Shown here piece after piece: positions 13,248 to 22,877 of a DNA stretch of 62,916 nucleotides (its first letter is position 1; the number at the start of each line of letters is the position of its first letter). The stretch spans positions 1 through 62,916 of the forward strand of contig JADZFF010000139.1 in the NCBI GenBank assembly GCA_020850015.1, read 5' to 3'. The DNA is from Bdellovibrionales bacterium. Lineage in GTDB: Bacteria > Bdellovibrionota > UBA1018 > JADZFF01. Under the pieces are notes generated by a model that did no database searches, was not told the origin of the DNA, and saw only the letters and a list, made by a program, of their open reading frames with translations. The position numbers and the translations under genes were made by a program.

Positions 13248-13801
13248 CAGGCCTCCTTGCCGGCACTGCCGGGCTTCTTGGCATTGCGCATCGCAATGGC
13301 CACCACCGCCACGATGGCGGCCAACAGGAGCACCGAAGTGAGCTCAAATGGAAGTACGTACTCGGAAAACATCAGCTGGGAAATTACTCGTGTATTCCCG
13401 CCCGCCGCCTCTACCGCTTCCGCGGTGTATGGCCCCAAAGGGGCCGGGGGGCTCATGCGCTTGAAGGCGACTACAAAAAACGCGAGCATCGCGAGACATC
13501 CCGCCAAAATGGCGACTTTGAGCGCCGCCGAGGTTCGCGCGATGTCGAGGGACGGCGCGTCCGCGTTGAGCAACATGATCACGAATACGAAGAGCACCAT
13601 TACGGCGCCCGCGTAAACCAGTATCTGGATGGCCGCGATCAGGTGCGCGTCGAGCAGGGCGTAAATCCCGGCGAAAGCGAAAAACACGAGCACCAGGCTG
13701 AACGCGCTCGAAACCGGGTTCTTCTTGAAAACAACCAGAAGCGAACAGGCGATCGCAAGACCGGCAAAAAGGTAGAAAAACACTGGGCTGACGGAAAGCA
13801 T
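13247..13801 (-). CDS. nuoJ: NADH-quinone oxidoreductase subunit J
   Basis: The 184-residue membrane subunit has five helices. Helix 3 carries the family motif IQILVYAGAVMVLFVF (Tyr63), the pi-bulge segment that changes during turnover in structural studies of complex I. The start overlaps the nuoI stop by one base (TAATG). The C-terminus (KKPGSAGKEA) is slightly longer and more basic than some relatives. Confidence 0.95.
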   Translation of the reverse strand: MLSVSPVFFYLFAGLAIACSLLVVFKKNPVSSAFSLVLVFFAFAGIYALLDAHLIAAIQILVYAGAVMVLFVFVIMLLNADAPSLDIARTSAALKVAILAGCLAMLAFFVVAFKRMSPPAPLGPYTAEAVEAAGGNTRVISQLMFSEYVLPFELTSVLLLAAIVAVVAIAMRNAKKPGSAGKEA

Positions 13802-14244
13802 TACCTGTTCCCCCTCTGCACCAGCAGCATTTCCTTGTCATAAACCACCCGCTTGGACTGGCTCATCTCGTAAATCGTACTGAGCTTGATGGCATCCTTC
13901 GGACACGCCTCCTCGCACATGCCGCAAAAACAGCAGCGAAGAATGTCGATCTCGAATTTGATGGGAAATTTCTCCTTGTCGGGGCGCTCACCCGCCTCGA
14001 TATGAATGCACTCCGCGGGACATACCGTCGGACACAGCATACAGGCCGTGCAGTTCTCCACCCCGTTCACGGCCTTGATGTAATGAAGTCCGCGGAGACG
14101 GTCGGAGTAGTTTCTCCGCTCCTCGGGATACTGGATCGTGACATTTCTCGAGAAGAGCATGTTCTTCATCGTGATGAGGAGCCCCTTGAGGATCTCAACG
14201 ACGTAGAGCCTGCTCGTCACGGGCGCTTTTCTATCTACCAACAT
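13801..14244 (-). CDS. nuoI: NADH-quinone oxidoreductase subunit I (two [4Fe-4S] clusters)
   Basis: The 147-residue peripheral-arm subunit relays electrons between NuoG and NuoB. It has two ferredoxin motifs, CTACMLCPTVCP (about 66-77) and CCFCGMCEEACP (about 104-115), which bind clusters N6a and N6b. An N-terminal amphipathic stretch (LYVVEILKGLLITMKNM) lies where the subunit touches the membrane. It follows nuoH by one base. Confidence 0.97.
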   Translation of the reverse strand: MLVDRKAPVTSRLYVVEILKGLLITMKNMLFSRNVTIQYPEERRNYSDRLRGLHYIKAVNGVENCTACMLCPTVCPAECIHIEAGERPDKEKFPIKFEIDILRCCFCGMCEEACPKDAIKLSTIYEMSQSKRVVYDKEMLLVQRGNR

Positions 14245-14245
14245 C

Positions 14246-15364
14246 TCAGATCACCCCGTAGAAAATGAGGACGCCGGTGATGAAGATGTTCACCAGCGAG
14301 AGCGGAAGCATGACCTTCCAGCCGAAGTTCATCAGCTGGTCATACCTGAACCTCGGAACCGTCCAGCGCACCCAGACAAAGAACCAGAGGAAAAAGCCGG
14401 TTTTCAACATGAAGGTGGCGATCTCCAGAAGAATCCGCACCCACTCCCGCGCCATCCCCTGAAGACCCGCGAGATCCAGTAGATGGGGAAGCCCTGGCGC
14501 GTGCCAGCCGCCGAAAAAGAGCGTGGTCACGAGCGCCGCGGCGACAAACATGTTCGTATATTCCGCCATGAAAAAGAGGGCGAACTTCATCGCGCCATAC
14601 TCGAGATGAAAGCCGGCCACGATCTCGGACTCTCCCTCGGGCAGATCGAAGGGGAGTCGGTTGGTCTCCGCGAACACCGCGGTCAAAAAGATCAGGAATC
14701 CGAGGGGCTGGATAAACACCCCCCACCTGGGAATGTGCTCAAGGAAGGGAACCTGCGCCAGCCCGGGCCAGATCCTCGCGGCGGACTCGACCAACGAGCC
14801 CGTTTGCCCAACTACGATGGGACCAAGCTCAAGCGTCGAGAAGGCCATGACGATCCCGATGATCGAGAGCCCCATCGACAGCTCGTAGCTGATCATCTGC
14901 GAGGTGCTGCGCAGGCTGCCGAACAGCGCGTACTTGCTGTTCGAGGCCCAGCCCGCCATGATGATGCCGTAAACCCCCAGAGACCCGATCGAAAGAATGT
15001 AGAGCAATCCAACGTTCAGCTCGGCAAGCTGAAAATTGACGACGGTCCCATTGATCTCGATCGAGCTTGCGAAGGGGATCACGGCAAAGGTCATGAATGC
15101 CGGCACCAGCGCCACCAGGGGCGCTATGACATAATAGAACTTGTTCACGTGACCGGGGATCGGATCCTCCTTGAAGATGAACTTGAGCGCGTCGGCGAGA
15201 GATTGGATCAGGCCCAGCGGACCAACCCGGTTGGGTCCCAGCCGGTTTTGCATGAGCGCGGACCCCCGGCGCTCAACCCAAACCATGATCGGCACCACCT
15301 GAAGGAGCACCACGAGCACGCCGATCACCTTGAGCAGCATCGCTGCCGTAGAAAACTCGATCAC
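14246..15364 (-). CDS. nuoH: NADH-quinone oxidoreductase subunit H
   Basis: The 372-residue (from GTG) membrane subunit helps to form the quinone pocket and links it to the proton path. It has the conserved loops [19 protein letters not shown] and the Glu-rich [16 protein letters not shown] followed by [14 protein letters not shown] chose GTG at 15362-15364, which overlaps the nuoG stop as GTGA; an upstream in-frame start would lie inside nuoG. The helix count of about eight is normal. Confidence 0.95.
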   Translation of the reverse strand: MIEFSTAAMLLKVIGVLVVLLQVVPIMVWVERRGSALMQNRLGPNRVGPLGLIQSLADALKFIFKEDPIPGHVNKFYYVIAPLVALVPAFMTFAVIPFASSIEINGTVVNFQLAELNVGLLYILSIGSLGVYGIIMAGWASNSKYALFGSLRSTSQMISYELSMGLSIIGIVMAFSTLELGPIVVGQTGSLVESAARIWPGLAQVPFLEHIPRWGVFIQPLGFLIFLTAVFAETNRLPFDLPEGESEIVAGFHLEYGAMKFALFFMAEYTNMFVAAALVTTLFFGGWHAPGLPHLLDLAGLQGMAREWVRILLEIATFMLKTGFFLWFFVWVRWTVPRFRYDQLMNFGWKVMLPLSLVNIFITGVLIFYGVI

Positions 15365-16779
15365 GAGGCACCCCCGGCGCGACCGCTGTTGGCCCACATC
15401 ATCAAAATCTCAGAGATCTGCTTGCAGTCGCCGGGGGGCGGAACAGCCCGAACGAGTCTCTGTGAGACACCCGCGAAGTTGACGATCGTGCCGTCCTTCT
15501 CGGCGAAGGTCGCGCTCGGCAGAAGAGCCGCGAAGCGTGCCGCCTGCGGCTCCATGAACACGCCCACTCCGACCGCAGCCACGCCGCCCCATTCCGGAAG
15601 TTCGGCGCGCCCCGCGCGGAACACGAGGATGCCGGTGGTCTCTTTCGAAAGTGCACCGAAGCCAGGAACACCCAGTTTTTCCATCCCGTGCAGATTCGAC
15701 GTCTTGCTTTTCCGCTTCAGGATCTTGTCCGCATCGCCGTCGTCGGAGGTGGACTTGATCCCCGGCGTGCCAAAATGCGAAAGTCTCGCGCCGGGGAAGA
15801 AATCCCCTGCGAACTTCTGGATGAGCTGCGCCTCCTCTAGAGTGAGGTCGGATCCCAGCAACAGCTCCACGCGCTTTCCCCTCAAAGCCTCGCGCGCCGC
15901 CACAACGGCGGCGGGCCATCCCGGCGCCGCCGCGCCCGATTTCGCCACCACAGGGGAAATCACCCGCTGCTCATCATGAATGTACCGGTAATTGAATCGC
16001 CCCTCGTCGCAGATCCAGTACCTGTTGATCGACGCGTTCTCCCTGGGTAGCGTGCGGAACACCGTGGCGTGATCCCAGTGCAACTCGATATTGCAGCCGC
16101 GCGAACAGCCTTCGCACACCGTCGCCGTTTTCTTAACCATCCATGCCCGTTTCTTGAAGCGAAAGTCCTTGAGGGTCAGCGATCCGGTGGGGCAGATATC
16201 GGCGTAGTTGCCCGCGTAGTCCGTTTCAAGGGGGCGGCCGTCGAGGGTCGTGATTTCGGTGTTGTTTCCGCGTTGCATCGCCACCATCTCGCGAATGCCG
16301 GCGATCTCATCGCCGAACCGGATGCAGCGGGTGCAGTGAATGCACCGATTCATGTTCTTCTTGATGACCGGCCCCATGTCGAGGTCCACGTACGTTCTGC
16401 GTTCCTCCGTATAGCGCATATGCGCGCTGCCGTGACCGAACGAGTTATCCTGGAGATCGCACTCCCCGGACTGATCGCAGATGGGGCAATCCAAGGGGTG
16501 GTTGATCAGCAGGAACTCCATGACGGACTCGCGAGCCTTCTTCACGGGCTCGCTTTGAGTCAGCACAACCATGCCTTCAGCGGCCTTGGTAGAGCAGGCC
16601 GTCTGGATCTTTTTGATTCCCTGCACTTCAACGGCGCACATCCGGCACTGCGCGACCACGGACAGACCGGGGTGATAGCAAAATACGGGAACCTCTATGC
16701 CGGCCCGCTTGGCGGCTTCAACCAGATTCTCGCCCGGCTTGAACTCGACCTGTCGTCCATCTATGGTGCATGTGGGCAT
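15361..16779 (-). CDS. nuoG: NADH-quinone oxidoreductase subunit G, short form with N7 motif
   Basis: The 472-residue Fe-S subunit of the NADH module is much shorter than the 690-900 residues usual for NuoG. The N-terminal part has ligands for N1b (CYHPGLSVVAQCRMC), the His/Cys cluster N5 (HPLDCPICDQSGEC) and N4 (CIHCTRCIRF plus CPTG). It also has CEGCSRGCNIEL followed by WICDEGRF, the pattern of the extra cluster N7. Only the beginning of the molybdopterin-oxidoreductase-like domain seems to remain (about 280-472), with no cofactor residues that I can identify. It overlaps nuoF by 19 bases. Confidence 0.93.
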   Translation of the reverse strand: MPTCTIDGRQVEFKPGENLVEAAKRAGIEVPVFCYHPGLSVVAQCRMCAVEVQGIKKIQTACSTKAAEGMVVLTQSEPVKKARESVMEFLLINHPLDCPICDQSGECDLQDNSFGHGSAHMRYTEERRTYVDLDMGPVIKKNMNRCIHCTRCIRFGDEIAGIREMVAMQRGNNTEITTLDGRPLETDYAGNYADICPTGSLTLKDFRFKKRAWMVKKTATVCEGCSRGCNIELHWDHATVFRTLPRENASINRYWICDEGRFNYRYIHDEQRVISPVVAKSGAAAPGWPAAVVAAREALRGKRVELLLGSDLTLEEAQLIQKFAGDFFPGARLSHFGTPGIKSTSDDGDADKILKRKSKTSNLHGMEKLGVPGFGALSKETTGILVFRAGRAELPEWGGVAAVGVGVFMEPQAARFAALLPSATFAEKDGTIVNFAGVSQRLVRAVPPPGDCKQISEILMMWANSGRAGGAS

Positions 16780-18053
16780 CGCTTACCTCGGATGTGGGCT
16801 TCAAAGTCAGCCTTGAACTTGCGAACGAAACTCAGAACCGGGCCCGCGGCGGCGTCGCCAAGCGCGCAAAGGGTCTTTCCGTTGATGTTTTCCGCGATGT
16901 CTAGGAGCAGGGCCAGGTCCTGGTCCCGCCCCTTGCCCGACTCGATCCTCCAGAGCACGTCCTTCATCCACTTGCACCCCTCGCGACAGGGGGTGCACTG
17001 CCCGCAGGATTCGTGCTCGTAAAACTTGGTGATTCTCCAGATCAGCCGAACGAGGCAATAGTCCTCGCTGACGACCATTACGCCGGCGGAACCCAGCATG
17101 CTCCCGATCTTCATGAGGGGCTCGATGTCGAGCACCACGTCGATCTCGTCGGGCGTCAATACGGGCGCGGAGGAGCCGCCCGGGATCACGGCACGAAGCT
17201 TTTTGTCGCCGAGAATGCCTCCGCAATAGTCGTAAATCAGCTGCCGAAGGGTGACTCCGCCCGAGGGAAGCTCATAGAGTCCAGGTTTCTTCACCTGTCC
17301 CGATACGCAAAAGAGCCGGGTTCCTCCGGATTTCTCGGCCCGGCCCAAGCTCGCAAACCACTTCCCGCCCTGATTGACGATAAACGGGATGGCGGTGAGC
17401 GTTTCCACGTTGTTGACAATGGTCGGTCCGCCAAAAGCGCCGGCCTGCGCGGGGAAGGGGGGCTTCACACGCGGCTCGCCGCGCTTGCCCTCGAGCGAGT
17501 TCAACAGCCCGGTTTCCTCGCCACAGATGTAGGCGCCTGCACCACGATGGACGGTCAGGTCGAAGCTGAAGCCCGATCCGAGGATGTTTTTCCCGAGGTA
17601 ACCGTTTGCGTAGGCCTCGTCGATCGCGGCCCTCAGCAGCTTGGCCTCGCGCGTATACTCGCCGCGAATGTAGATGTATCCGGTGTGGGCGCCGATGGTG
17701 TAACCGCCGATCACCATCCCCTCGATGAGCAGGTGGGGGGTGAATCGCATCAAGTCGCGATCCTTGAACGTCCCCGGCTCGGATTCATCCGCGTTGCATA
17801 CCAGATACTTCGGCTTCTGCGACGCCTTGGGGATGAATCCCCATTTCGTGCCCGTGGGAAAGCCCGCCCCGCCGCGACCCCGCAGGTTGGAGGCCTTCAC
17901 TTCGTCGATGATCTGCTCCGCCTTCATTCCGAAAGCCTTTTTCAGGGCGGTGTAGCCCTGCATCTGCTTCAGGTAGTAATCAAGCGATCGCGCCTCCTCG
18001 TTTCCGAAGTGCTGGATGTAGAGAGTTTCGCCGCTGGCTGCCGATTTGCTCAT
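16761..18053 (-). CDS. nuoF: NADH-quinone oxidoreductase subunit F (NADH/FMN/Fe-S)
   Basis: The 430-residue subunit oxidises NADH and passes electrons from FMN to cluster N3. The glycine-rich nucleotide motif GRGGAGFPTGTKWGF is near residue 58, the flavin-site region ICGEETGLLNSLEGKRGEPR is near 178, and the N3 ligands are in SCGQCTPCREGCKW (about 347-360) with a later Cys in KTLCALGD. It is a full-length, standard enzyme. It is absent from the second nuo operon. Confidence 0.98.
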   Translation of the reverse strand: MSKSAASGETLYIQHFGNEEARSLDYYLKQMQGYTALKKAFGMKAEQIIDEVKASNLRGRGGAGFPTGTKWGFIPKASQKPKYLVCNADESEPGTFKDRDLMRFTPHLLIEGMVIGGYTIGAHTGYIYIRGEYTREAKLLRAAIDEAYANGYLGKNILGSGFSFDLTVHRGAGAYICGEETGLLNSLEGKRGEPRVKPPFPAQAGAFGGPTIVNNVETLTAIPFIVNQGGKWFASLGRAEKSGGTRLFCVSGQVKKPGLYELPSGGVTLRQLIYDYCGGILGDKKLRAVIPGGSSAPVLTPDEIDVVLDIEPLMKIGSMLGSAGVMVVSEDYCLVRLIWRITKFYEHESCGQCTPCREGCKWMKDVLWRIESGKGRDQDLALLLDIAENINGKTLCALGDAAAGPVLSFVRKFKADFEAHIRGKRCPHAP

Positions 18054-18063
18054 CTGCGCGTCC

Positions 18064-18537
18064 TCAGCTCAGCTTGTCCAGGATCTCGTCCAACCGCCGG
18101 ACGTCCAGGTTCTCGTGGTAGTCGTCGTTGAGCATCATCGCCGGCGCGGTTCCGCAGGCCCCTAGACACTCTTCCTCGTGAACGGTGAACCTGTGGTCCT
18201 TGGTGGTTTCACCGGGCTTGATCCCAAGCCTTTTTTCGCAGTGCTTGATCAGGCCCTCGGCCCCGCGAAGCGAGCACGCGACGTTGGTGCAGATCTTGAT
18301 GTGGGTTTTTCCAACGGGCTTGAGGTTGTACATCGTGTAGAAGCTCGCAACCTCCCTCACCTGGGCGGGGTGTATCCCGATGTATGCAGCCACTTCGTCC
18401 ATCACCTCAGGCGGGAGCCAGCCGTACTCCTCCTGCGCGGCGTGAAGAGAAGGAAGCAGTAGCGCCACCTTGCTAGGATAGCGCGGCTCCAGCTTCTGCA
18501 TCTCGTCGTAAAATTTCTTAGAAAGCAGCTTGGCCAT
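18064..18537 (-). CDS. nuoE: NADH-quinone oxidoreductase subunit E ([2Fe-2S])
   Basis: The 157-residue thioredoxin-fold subunit carries the N1a [2Fe-2S] cluster. Ligands are in CTNVACSL and CLGACGTAP, the normal Cys-x4-Cys and Cys-x3-Cys pattern. The N-terminal helical part (ALLLPSLHAAQEEYGWLP) is typical. The gene is spaced 15 bases after nuoD and 10 bases before nuoF. Confidence 0.97.
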   Translation of the reverse strand: MAKLLSKKFYDEMQKLEPRYPSKVALLLPSLHAAQEEYGWLPPEVMDEVAAYIGIHPAQVREVASFYTMYNLKPVGKTHIKICTNVACSLRGAEGLIKHCEKRLGIKPGETTKDHRFTVHEEECLGACGTAPAMMLNDDYHENLDVRRLDEILDKLS

Positions 18538-18552
18538 GAACTCTTCCCTTGA

Positions 18553-19818
18553 TCAGCGATCCAGCTCGCCCGCGATGATGTTGATGCTTCCCAGCGCGGC
18601 CACCATATCCGCGACCATGACCCCCTCGCACATCGGAGTCAGCCCCTGAAAATGCCACACGGAGGGGCCGCGGATGCGAAGCCGGTGGGCCATGGGTCCG
18701 CCTTTGCTCACGATGTACATCCCGAGCTCTCCGTTCCCGCCCTCCACGCAGGTGTAGGCCTCTCCCGCTGGCACCTGAAATCCGGTCATGAAATACTTGA
18801 AGTGATGAATCAAGCCTTCCATGGTGTTGAAAACCACCTCTTTGTCGGGAATGCGGACGCGCTTGTCTTCCGACCAGACGGGGCCCTTGCGGATCTTCTC
18901 CGCGCACTGAACGAGTATGTTCAGGCTCTGCCGGATTTCCTCTAGACGGATCGCGTAGCGATCGAAAACGTCCCCATTCTTGGCTACCGGCACGTCGAAC
19001 TCGACCTCTCTATAGAAGAGGTATGGTTGGTCCCGGCGCAGGTCGGAATCAACGCCGGCGGCGCGCGCGTTCGGCCCGCTGTAACTGTAGTCCATGCACT
19101 GTTCCTTATTGAACACTGCGACGCCTTCCGTGCGCTTGCGCCAAATCTGGTTGCCGGTGAGGAGCCGGTCCATCTCGTCGATCACCTCTCGTGTGCGAAG
19201 CGCCCAGGCCTTCACCTCCTTTTCCCAACCGTCCGGCGCGTCGTGCATCAGGCCGCCGATCCTTGTGTACGAGGTGGTCAGGCGGGCGCCGCACAGCTTC
19301 TCGATGAGGGTGTACGCCTCTTCACGCTGGTGGAATCCGTAGAGAAAAAAGCTGAACGCACCCAGGTCGACGGCGTTGATTCCGATGCAGACCAAATGGT
19401 CGGCGATGCGCGCGAGCTCGCTGCACATCATCCGGATCCAGGTGCCTCGCGCGGGCGTCTCGACTCCCATGAGTCGCTCCACCGAAAGCGCGTAGGCCAC
19501 GTTATTGATGAGCGCGGAGCAGTAGTTGAGCCGATCGGAGTACACTACCCACTGGTGATAGGTGCGGTTCTCTCCGAGCTTCTCCTTCGCCCGATGCGTG
19601 TAGCCGAACTGGCAATAGGACTTCTCGATGATCTCCCCGTTCAATCGCGCCACCATCCTGAGCGCGCCATGCATCGCTGGGTGGGAGGGGCCGATGTTCA
19701 CGATCATCCTCGACTCGTCCCAGAGGTCGTCGGGATCTTTCTCGAAGTGGACGTTGTACTGGGCTGGCCAGCTTGCGCGGTCGAGCTGGGATGGGTTCTC
19801 TCGGGAGATTTCGCTCAT
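18553..19818 (-). CDS. nuoD: NADH-quinone oxidoreductase subunit D
   Basis: The 421-residue subunit is related to the hydrogenase large subunit and lines the quinone-binding pocket. The quinone headgroup ligands are present: His50 in GPSHPAMHG and Tyr99 in SDRLNYCS. I start it at ATG 19816-19818 (MSEISREN), five bases after the nuoC stop; the open frame extends further upstream only inside nuoC. It is the reference for NuoD2, where both residues are Pro. Confidence 0.97.
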   Translation of the reverse strand: MSEISRENPSQLDRASWPAQYNVHFEKDPDDLWDESRMIVNIGPSHPAMHGALRMVARLNGEIIEKSYCQFGYTHRAKEKLGENRTYHQWVVYSDRLNYCSALINNVAYALSVERLMGVETPARGTWIRMMCSELARIADHLVCIGINAVDLGAFSFFLYGFHQREEAYTLIEKLCGARLTTSYTRIGGLMHDAPDGWEKEVKAWALRTREVIDEMDRLLTGNQIWRKRTEGVAVFNKEQCMDYSYSGPNARAAGVDSDLRRDQPYLFYREVEFDVPVAKNGDVFDRYAIRLEEIRQSLNILVQCAEKIRKGPVWSEDKRVRIPDKEVVFNTMEGLIHHFKYFMTGFQVPAGEAYTCVEGGNGELGMYIVSKGGPMAHRLRIRGPSVWHFQGLTPMCEGVMVADMVAALGSINIIAGELDR

Positions 19819-19823
19819 GGCTC

Positions 19824-20393
19824 CTACTCCAACAGCTCCGGCTTGACCTGTTCGGGGGTCGGATAGATCTGGTACCCCCGCAAAGGATAGTCCTTGCGAA
19901 GGGGGTGTCCCTCCCACCGCTCGTCCATGAGGATCCTCCTCAGGTCGGGGTGGCCGGCGAATTTGATCCCAAACATGTCCCATACCTCGCGCTCTGCCCA
20001 GTTCGCGCCGGGCCAGACGGTTATGGCCGAGGGAACGGACTCACCTTCGTTCACGCGCACCTTGACCCGGATGCGCCATTTGCGTGCAAGGGAATAGAGA
20101 TTGTAGACCACCTCAAATCGCGGCTCGTCTGGGTGGTGGTCCACTGCCGTCAGGTCGGCCAAGAACCCGTATTCGAATCCGGGCTCCGAGCGCATGAACT
20201 TGAGGATGGAAACCAAGCCCTGTGGACGCACGAAAACAATCGGCACGTCGGTTGCGTACTCCGGTGGAACGTGCGTTTCCACGATGTCGGCGGCAAATCG
20301 CGCTTTCAGCTGGGCGAGCTGCTCGCTCCAGCCATCCTTGAATCTTCCCTGCCAATCGCCTCCGTTGGTCGGGATCGGAGTTCTCACATCCAT
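19824..20393 (-). CDS. nuoC: NADH-quinone oxidoreductase subunit C
   Basis: The 189-residue peripheral subunit supports NuoD at the junction of the complex I arms. It contains the family signature WAEREVWDMFGIKFAGHPDL (about 138-157) and ends DYPLRGYQIYPTPEQVKPE. It is separate from NuoD, not fused as in enterobacteria. Two bases separate it from nuoB. Confidence 0.96.
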   Translation of the reverse strand: MDVRTPIPTNGGDWQGRFKDGWSEQLAQLKARFAADIVETHVPPEYATDVPIVFVRPQGLVSILKFMRSEPGFEYGFLADLTAVDHHPDEPRFEVVYNLYSLARKWRIRVKVRVNEGESVPSAITVWPGANWAEREVWDMFGIKFAGHPDLRRILMDERWEGHPLRKDYPLRGYQIYPTPEQVKPELLE

Positions 20394-20395
20394 CT

Positions 20396-20953
20396 TTAGC
20401 CTTGCCTTCCCGTCGTGCTCCGCCCAGATGGGCGCTCTGCCGAGGCGATCTCGACGCCACCCTTGAGCGCGCGCTGGCGCTTCTGAAAGTTCGTTTCCCC
20501 GTTCTTGATCATCTCCTGGAGACGAAGCACCCCGTGCATCACTGCTTCAGGATTGGGTGGGCAACCTGGGATATAGACATCCACGGGGAGAATCGTGTCG
20601 ATACCCTGGGTTACGCTATAGACATTGAAGATTCCGCCCGACGACGCGCACGCACCCATGCTGATGACGTACTTGGGCTCGCCCATCTGATCGTAGATAT
20701 TGCGGAGCACGGGCGCCATTTTCGCCACCACGATTCCCGCCACCAGAAGCATATCCGCCTGCCGCGGCGAGAATCGCATGGCCTCGGCGCCGAAACGCGC
20801 GAGATCGTAATCGGAAGCCAGCGTAGCCATCATTTCGATTCCGCAGCAGCTGGTTCCAAAGGGCAGGGGCCAGAGAGCGTTCCTCCGCGCAAGGTCCACA
20901 ACCGCATCGAGGCGCGTGGTCAGGAAATCGATACGTCCGTCTTTATTGTTCAT
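20396..20953 (-). CDS. nuoB: NADH-quinone oxidoreductase subunit B (cluster N2)
   Basis: The 185-residue subunit holds the terminal [4Fe-4S] cluster N2. Its ligands are the tandem Cys in TSCCGIEMM, the Cys in GACASSGG and the Cys in PGCPPNPE. It is a standard length with a polar C-terminal tail. It starts one base after the nuoA stop. Confidence 0.97.
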   Translation of the reverse strand: MNNKDGRIDFLTTRLDAVVDLARRNALWPLPFGTSCCGIEMMATLASDYDLARFGAEAMRFSPRQADMLLVAGIVVAKMAPVLRNIYDQMGEPKYVISMGACASSGGIFNVYSVTQGIDTILPVDVYIPGCPPNPEAVMHGVLRLQEMIKNGETNFQKRQRALKGGVEIASAERPSGRSTTGRQG

Positions 20954-20954
20954 C

Positions 20955-21314
20955 TCAGTCCCACTCCAGGGCGCCCTTCTTCAGGATGTAGAAGTACCCA
21001 AGAAGGAGAACGCCCACGAATACCGCCATCTCAGCGAGAATGAACGCGTTGATCGAGAGATATTCGCGATAAACCACCGCCCAAGGAAAAAAGAACACCG
21101 CCTCGACATCAAACAGAAGGAATAGGATGGCCACGAGATAGAAGCGCACGGAAACCCGCTGGTGCGCCCCGCCAAAGCGCGGAACGCCGCATTCAAATGG
21201 CACGTCCTTGAAACGATTCGCGATCTTTGGACCTGCAAAATGCGACAGCAGCAGAATTGCGCCGCCGATCACCAGGCCCGCAGCCATGAGGATCAGGACC
21301 GGAACGTACTCCAT
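20955..21314 (-). CDS. nuoA: NADH-quinone oxidoreductase subunit A
   Basis: The 119-residue three-helix subunit is the first gene of the complete nuo operon. It has the conserved loop VPFECGVP (Cys42) and helix 2 residues Asp69 and Glu71 in [14 protein letters not shown]. The ribosome binding site AAGGTAAGGG lies just before ATG. The 65-base gap to the nuoN2 stop could hold a promoter, but I see only weak matches, so read-through from the second operon is possible. Confidence 0.97.
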   Translation of the reverse strand: MEYVPVLILMAAGLVIGGAILLLSHFAGPKIANRFKDVPFECGVPRFGGAHQRVSVRFYLVAILFLLFDVEAVFFFPWAVVYREYLSINAFILAEMAVFVGVLLLGYFYILKKGALEWD

Positions 21315-21379
21315 ACCCTTACCTTACAATTTTGGATTGCTATTCTGACTCGTCCGGCCAGTCTAGTACGCGCCAAAAA

Positions 21380-22861
21380 TCACCACAACTGAAATTGAAG
21401 TGATCGATGGGCCCAGTCGATGGCGGCGTGGGCAAACAGAGTCATCATTCCCAAGGGGATGAGAAGGAGAAGCAGGAACATCCTTTGCCCCGTAATCGCC
21501 CCGCCCGATTCAAAGCCCTGTACTCGTTCATCTGGAATCGGCCCCCCTAGGCTGTGGGCCAATCTCAGGAAGGCCGCGATTCCTATCACTGTCGAGAGCG
21601 TGGCGATGATCGCGAGGAAATACCACTGCTCTCGGACCGCCGCGCCAATCAAAAGAAAGCGGCCAAGAAACCCCGGAAACGGCGGAAACCCCACGAAGCA
21701 CGCCAAAAAAAGAATCAGACACACGCACTCGGGGATCGCTCGGTAAAGGACGCCTCCGAAATGCTCGAGTCGATCCGTGCCGAGGCGATCATAGAGAAAG
21801 GAAAGCGAACAGAACACCCCAACCAACGCAAACAGCTGCGCGGTGAGATTGAAGAGAACTGCCGCGATTCCATTTTCATTGAGAACCAGGACGCCCAGCA
21901 GGAGTAAGCCCAGATGAGAGACCACCAGGCCGGCCAACATTCGCTTGGCAGAGCTTTGGCGAAGCGCCAGCAGAGCCCCCGCAAGCATGGTCGCGCCGGA
22001 CGCGAGCGCCAACACCTCTTCCCAGCCGCCCGTTCCAAAAAACGGCCACAATGCCTGCGCCTCGGTCCCTTTCGATGAAAAAACCGCCATGAACAGGCGC
22101 AGCAGGACCGAGAATCCGGCCGCCGGGAGGCCCAGCGCGAGAAAGGCGGCGGTGGGCATCGGCACACCCTGGAGGACGTCCGGTACCCATAGATGCATCG
22201 GAAAGACGCCGAGATAGAAGGAGAGCGAAACGTAGATCAGCACGATCACCATCAGACTCGTGACGTAGGTCGGCGGCTGTGCCCGCATGGCTGCGGAAAT
22301 GGCGTAAATGTCGAGCGTTCCGGAAACCGAGAATAGCACCGCGACGGCGTACAGCAGCACCACGCTCGACGCCGCCCCGAACACCATGAACTTCACCGCC
22401 GCTTCCGTGGAAACCGAACGCTCCTTCGAGTAACCCGCCATGAAATAGCCGACGAGATTCAGGAACTGGAGGGAAAGAAACGCCATCATGAAATCAGCAG
22501 ACGCGGCGGCGAAGCACATGGCGAGCGCGCCGGCAGTAACAAATGCGAAATACTCGGTCCGCTGGCGGATCGCGATCTCCCGAGTGAATACGGTCATGGC
22601 ACTCACGAGGAACGCGAGCGCGATGAAGAATAGGCGAAAATAGCTGGACAGCCCATCTATAGCCAAGGAACCCGCCGCGGGTTCCGCTCCGATGTATCTT
22701 CGAGCGACAACGGTCTGAAGGAATGCCGCAGCCAGACCGACGAGCGCGATCGCAGAAACCAGCCGAACGCGCTCTCCCCGATATGCGATCTCGCAGGCGA
22801 GAAGGCCGGAAAGAGTCAGCGCCAGAGTGATTTCCGGAAGTACGAGGATCCAGTCGCGCAC
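21380..22861 (-). CDS. nuoN2: Complex I subunit N paralogue with altered channel residues
   Basis: The 493-residue antiporter-like protein, with about 14 helices, aligns clearly with NuoN of the first operon. The key residues differ: Gln132 replaces the helix 5 Glu (SLQFLNLVGYF), Tyr216 replaces the helix 7 Lys (LSFYLGVFPMHLWVPDV), Pro246 replaces the helix 8 Lys (GLPAAGF), and Arg replaces the helix 12 Lys (GFLGRFLL). The fold motifs around them (HLWVPDV, KFMVFGAASS) are well kept, so it is not decaying. It is the last gene of the second operon. Proton transfer by the usual route looks impossible (inference). Confidence 0.92.
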   Translation of the reverse strand: MRDWILVLPEITLALTLSGLLACEIAYRGERVRLVSAIALVGLAAAFLQTVVARRYIGAEPAAGSLAIDGLSSYFRLFFIALAFLVSAMTVFTREIAIRQRTEYFAFVTAGALAMCFAAASADFMMAFLSLQFLNLVGYFMAGYSKERSVSTEAAVKFMVFGAASSVVLLYAVAVLFSVSGTLDIYAISAAMRAQPPTYVTSLMVIVLIYVSLSFYLGVFPMHLWVPDVLQGVPMPTAAFLALGLPAAGFSVLLRLFMAVFSSKGTEAQALWPFFGTGGWEEVLALASGATMLAGALLALRQSSAKRMLAGLVVSHLGLLLLGVLVLNENGIAAVLFNLTAQLFALVGVFCSLSFLYDRLGTDRLEHFGGVLYRAIPECVCLILFLACFVGFPPFPGFLGRFLLIGAAVREQWYFLAIIATLSTVIGIAAFLRLAHSLGGPIPDERVQGFESGGAITGQRMFLLLLLIPLGMMTLFAHAAIDWAHRSLQFQLW

Positions 22862-22877
22862 GAATCAAATCCTCCGT

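Noticed and set aside
12429-13616. Long plus-strand frame opposite nuoL, nuoK and nuoJ
   Set aside because: The sequence is rich in His, Arg, Gln and Glu, typical of antisense frames of membrane proteins; the nuo genes on the other strand are certain.
14483-15979. Plus-strand frame of nearly 500 codons opposite nuoH and nuoG
   Set aside because: It is antisense to two certain genes and has no coherent domain.
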